Made by a program: the position numbers and the translations under genes | Assembly: GCF_028561335.1 (NCBI RefSeq) | Contig: NZ_JAQQTG010000003.1 | Location: forward strand, 1 to 64,000 | Source: Aequorivita todarodis | GTDB taxonomy: Bacteria; Bacteroidota; Bacteroidia; Flavobacteriales; Flavobacteriaceae | Direction: 5' to 3' | Length of the DNA stretch: 64,000 nucleotides | The notes under the pieces: generated by a model | What the model was told of the DNA's origin: nothing | What the model saw: only the letters and a program-made list of their open reading frames with translations | Databases searched by the model: none | Shown: positions 61,567 through 64,000 of the stretch, piece after piece | Numbering within the stretch: position 1 is the stretch's first letter | Layout: each line of letters starts with the position of its first letter

Positions 61567-61593
61567 CTAACCCTAAAATTAATTTTGGATATT

Positions 61594-62061
61594 ATGGCAG
61601 ATTCTTCACAAAGAAAAGTTCAGATCTTCACATCCTACGCTCACGAAGATGAGGACCTTAAAAACGAAATGGACAAATACCTTAAGGTATTAAAACGCTC
61701 CGGAAAAATCGACGCTTGGAACGATAGGGCTCTTATTGCGGGCCAGGAATGGAATGATTCCATCATGAACGAATTGCGGAAGGCAGATGTAATTTTGCTC
61801 CTAATCAGTGTGGACTTTAATGCTTCAGACTTTATTTGGGACAAAGAGTTGGCAGAAGCCATGCGCCGCCACGAAGCGGGCGAGGCTTATGTAGTGCCCA
61901 TTATTCTTAGAAACTGCAAATGGACCTCTTTGCCTTATGCAAAATTGCAGGCTTTGCCCCGCAATGCCCGTCCAATCTTGGACTACCCAGATCGGGATGC
62001 TGCGTTTACGGAAGTGGCAGACGGGATCGAGCGGCTCGTTGACCATATTTTGGCAAAATAA
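61594..62061 (+). CDS. Stand-alone TIR-domain protein (155 aa)
   Basis: Start ATG 61594 (MADSSQRKVQIFTSYAHED); a TTG three codons upstream is less likely. The whole protein is one TIR_2-type domain. Strand A with the SYAHEDE loop is present, as are WNDRALIAGQEWNDSI, ADVILLLISVDFNASDF and box WDKELAEAMRRHEAGEA, whose Glu is the expected catalytic residue of NAD+-cleaving TIRs, then VVPIILRNCKW. Bacterial TIRs cleave NAD+ or make cyclic-ADP-ribose signals in anti-phage defence (for example ThsB). No sensor domain is attached; the next gene is its likely partner. Confidence 0.88.
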   Translation: MADSSQRKVQIFTSYAHEDEDLKNEMDKYLKVLKRSGKIDAWNDRALIAGQEWNDSIMNELRKADVILLLISVDFNASDFIWDKELAEAMRRHEAGEAYVVPIILRNCKWTSLPYAKLQALPRNARPILDYPDRDAAFTEVADGIERLVDHILAK

Positions 62062-62113
62062 TTTGCTGTATGAGTATAGTAGTTATTTAAACTAACCAAT
62101 AAAATTTTTTAAA

Positions 62114-63280
62114 ATGGCAACCAATCAGTCAGAAGTATCCACAGATACAATAAACATCTATTTTTTAGCGGCACCGGAGGATGAACAACAGTGTATTGCC
62201 GTAAAAAAATATCTTGGCCCTGTAATAAGAAATTCAAAACGGCCCATTGAAATTGAAAGCGATTTTGAAATTCCGCCAGGGCAGGATGTAAAGCAATACA
62301 AAGAGAAATTGTATCAGGCAGATATTGTACTCGCTTTTATAAGTGCCGATTTTATCAACGATGATGAAACGTATCTGCGCACGCAAAAAGTGATAGAACG
62401 GTACAACAGAAACGAAACCGTAATGCTCCCTATTTTGGTTCGCAACTGTATGTGGAAATCTACTCCGTTTGTAAACCTGCCATTCTTGCCAAAAAACATC
62501 CAACCCCTTAACAACAAGCAATTTTGGAACAGTGAAGACGATGCCTTAACGGCGGTAGTAACCGATATTTATGAGGCCATACAGAATTTCAGCTATGAGG
62601 ATAAAGAGGAATCTGATTTAGCTGAAGAAAAAGTTTCTGAATTGTTGACCGAGACCCATATTGAAAGAACACCACCAGAACCTGAAACGAATGGGACGGC
62701 AAGCGATAATGAGGCACCCCATGTTGAAAAAACAAAGGAAAAAGTAGAAACCAAAAATGTTGCGCAACACCCGCCTAAAGCGAAACCCAAAAACATCCAG
62801 AACGTCGCCATGGACGTGGATTGGCGAAAAAGCTACTTCAAGGATGTGCTGTGGAAACGTGCCGTGGCCTTTATTCTGGACAATATAATCACCGCAATTC
62901 CTTCCATATTAATAGCCGTTGTATTATGGTCGCTGGTGTCGGTACTTATTACTGATGCGGAAGATGTTTCTGATACCGAGTTTACTTTTATTACCCTTTT
63001 CAGCTTTTTCTTCTACTTTATTATTTGTGCCATTTTCGAATCTTCCAAATATCGGGGCACTTTTGGCAAACAGATTATGAAACTGGAAATTACAGATAGA
63101 AATGGGCATCGGGTTTCTTTTCTTAAAGCCTTTGTGCGAAATATTTTCCGAATGCTTACAGCCATTTCCTATCTTTTGGTAATTCCTTTTATCCTTCAAA
63201 TTTTCACATTTCTTAAAACCAAAAAATTCTTTCACGATCAAATCTCATATACGGTAGTGGGTGAAAAGATGAAGCGGTAA
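62114..63280 (+). CDS. TIR-like domain fused to an RDD membrane domain (388 aa)
   Basis: Residues about 10-160 align with the TIR of the preceding gene (FLAAPEDEQQ; ADIVLAFISADFINDDE; LPILVRNCMWKSTPF). The catalytic-Glu position (WDKEL in the neighbour) reads YLRTQ, so it is probably a non-enzymatic pseudo-TIR. A charged linker (about 160-235) follows. The C-terminus is an RDD domain (about 245-385) with about three membrane helices (RAVAFILDNIITAIPSILIAVVLW, FFFYFIICAIFE, AFVRNIFRMLTAISYLLVIPFIL). It lies 52 bp after the TIR gene. I infer a membrane-anchored partner of the soluble TIR. Confidence 0.88.
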   Translation: MATNQSEVSTDTINIYFLAAPEDEQQCIAVKKYLGPVIRNSKRPIEIESDFEIPPGQDVKQYKEKLYQADIVLAFISADFINDDETYLRTQKVIERYNRNETVMLPILVRNCMWKSTPFVNLPFLPKNIQPLNNKQFWNSEDDALTAVVTDIYEAIQNFSYEDKEESDLAEEKVSELLTETHIERTPPEPETNGTASDNEAPHVEKTKEKVETKNVAQHPPKAKPKNIQNVAMDVDWRKSYFKDVLWKRAVAFILDNIITAIPSILIAVVLWSLVSVLITDAEDVSDTEFTFITLFSFFFYFIICAIFESSKYRGTFGKQIMKLEITDRNGHRVSFLKAFVRNIFRMLTAISYLLVIPFILQIFTFLKTKKFFHDQISYTVVGEKMKR

Positions 63281-63367
63281 AAGATTTCTGAAATAAGCTT
63301 TTTTTCAACAGTATTTATTCGAAAAACAGAATAATTTTTAGAGGAATGGGAGCGAAAGAAATCTCTG

Positions 63368-63387
63368 CGGTGGAATATTTACCGCAA
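63368..63387 (+). repeat. 20-bp direct repeat, right of the TIR cassette
   Basis: Same 20 bases and same orientation as 61362-61381. It lies 87 bp after the RDD-gene stop and 22 bp before the end of the convergent radical SAM gene. The copies bracket exactly the two TIR genes. Confidence 0.9.
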
Positions 63388-63408
63388 GCAGCGGATGCCA
63401 AGAAAATT

Positions 63409-64000
63409 CTAAAACAATTTTAGCTGTGGATTTTTAAGTTGCAAAAAATGTGAATTGTCCAAAGGTTCAATTTCCCTATTTTTCAAATATTTCTTTTTTG
63501 CGATTGCCATCGTGTCCTTCACTTGTTCGCTGATGGTTCCCTCGCCTTTTATGCGTCTTCCCCAATGGCTGTCGTTGAGGTTTCCGCCGTGGCATTCCGC
63601 TATTTGGTTTAAGATCCGTTCCGCTTTGTCGGGAATGGTTTTGTGTGCCCAATCCTTAAAGATCTCCGCAATTTGCCCATTCAAACGGACAATGGTATAA
63701 CCAACATCCTGCGCCCCGAGTTCCGCAACTTTTTTTACCAAAGGAAGAATTTCGTGGCTATTGAGTGATGGAATTATAGGCGCCATCATTACCCGAACGG
63801 GAATGCCGTTTTCTGAAAGCGTTTCCACGGTTTTGAGCCGTTGTTTGATGCTTGTCGTGCGAGGCTCCAGCAACCGCCGCGTATCTTCGGAAAGGGAAGT
63901 GATGGAAATATTTGCCGAAATAAGGTTCAGCTCTGCCATTTCCTTCAAAATATCGAGATCGCGAAGAATCAGCGAATTTTTGGTAATGATGCCCGTGGGG
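63409..64000 (-). CDS. Radical SAM protein, SplB/PA0069 type (5' end beyond window)
   Basis: The frame runs open to the window edge on the minus strand (PTGIITKNSLILRDLDILKEM precedes the internal ATG at 63948), so only the C-terminal about 197 residues are seen. Visible motifs are TKNSLILRD, ISITSLSEDTRRLLEPRTTS and VRVMMAPIIPSLNSHE, typical of PA0069/spore-photoproduct-lyase-like radical SAM proteins. The CxxxCxxC cluster site would lie upstream of the window. Function unknown; the family name comes from the SplB resemblance. Confidence 0.82.
   Translation of the reverse strand, partial: PTGIITKNSLILRDLDILKEMAELNLISANISITSLSEDTRRLLEPRTTSIKQRLKTVETLSENGIPVRVMMAPIIPSLNSHEILPLVKKVAELGAQDVGYTIVRLNGQIAEIFKDWAHKTIPDKAERILNQIAECHGGNLNDSHWGRRIKGEGTISEQVKDTMAIAKKKYLKNREIEPLDNSHFLQLKNPQLKLF

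Overview
The window reads as a chromosome segment of a Flavobacteriaceae-type Bacteroidota. The evidence is: type IX secretion (T9SS) substrates and partners (PorP/SprF, a PorE-like OmpA protein, type A and type B sorting domains), Bacteroidota-type -7 boxes (TAnnTTTG) often only a few bases before the ATG, an AT-rich base composition, and a ribonucleotide reductase whose ATP-cone sits on NrdB instead of NrdA. I cannot name the genus from sequence alone.

Region 1 (1-14.3 kb, plus strand) is a cell-surface locus. It holds the 3' end of a repeat-rich coiled-coil surface protein, a 2506-residue secreted protein built from four LamG-like modules, a small secreted protein, a type B sorting-domain protein, a PorP/SprF outer-membrane protein and a TPR/beta-propeller/CRD/OmpA protein. 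The last three look like a secreted substrate with its own T9SS partners.

Region 2 (14.4-18.1 kb) has two decayed insertion sequences, an IS256-like remnant and an IS30-like element. They bracket a TPR-TM-AraC regulator. Both transposases are stopped by TAG codons, and both elements carry a perfect GC-rich palindrome 25 nt before the transposase start.

Region 3 (18.5-33.1 kb) is mostly housekeeping: RecQ, a short SSB, a TMEM175-type channel, a CBS protein, M28 and M13 peptidases, two epimerase-fold proteins, tRNA-Arg(CCT) and the nrdBA operon.

Region 4 (33.3-40.2 kb, minus strand) is a type I restriction-modification island. hsdM, an ORF6N-domain gene, hsdS and an AlbA_2/Schlafen-like ATPase gene are linked by 4-bp ATGA overlaps. 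hsdR follows behind a 162-bp spacer full of repeats and palindromes.

Region 5 (40.3-50.6 kb) has tRNA-Asn, an ECF sigma/anti-sigma pair, RseP, a secreted M1 aminopeptidase, a Sco protein, feoAB and two tandem tiny Cys-rich membrane proteins of the FeoB-associated type.

Region 6 (50.7-57.9 kb, minus strand) is a manganese/zinc locus: mntR, binding protein, ATPase, two permeases with winged-helix tails, and an Nramp-UspA fusion. A four-helix-bundle gene flanked by CTACCGT/A heptamer arrays has been inserted between the ATPase and permease genes.

Region 7 (58-64 kb) has a DnaJ/TerB protein, bacilliredoxin, PlsC, an HD phosphohydrolase and then a two-gene TIR cassette: a soluble TIR protein followed by a TIR-like protein fused to an RDD membrane domain. 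A 20-bp direct repeat lies on each side of the pair. The window ends inside a radical SAM gene. The TIR pair and the hsd operon with its accessory genes are the best candidates for under-described biology.
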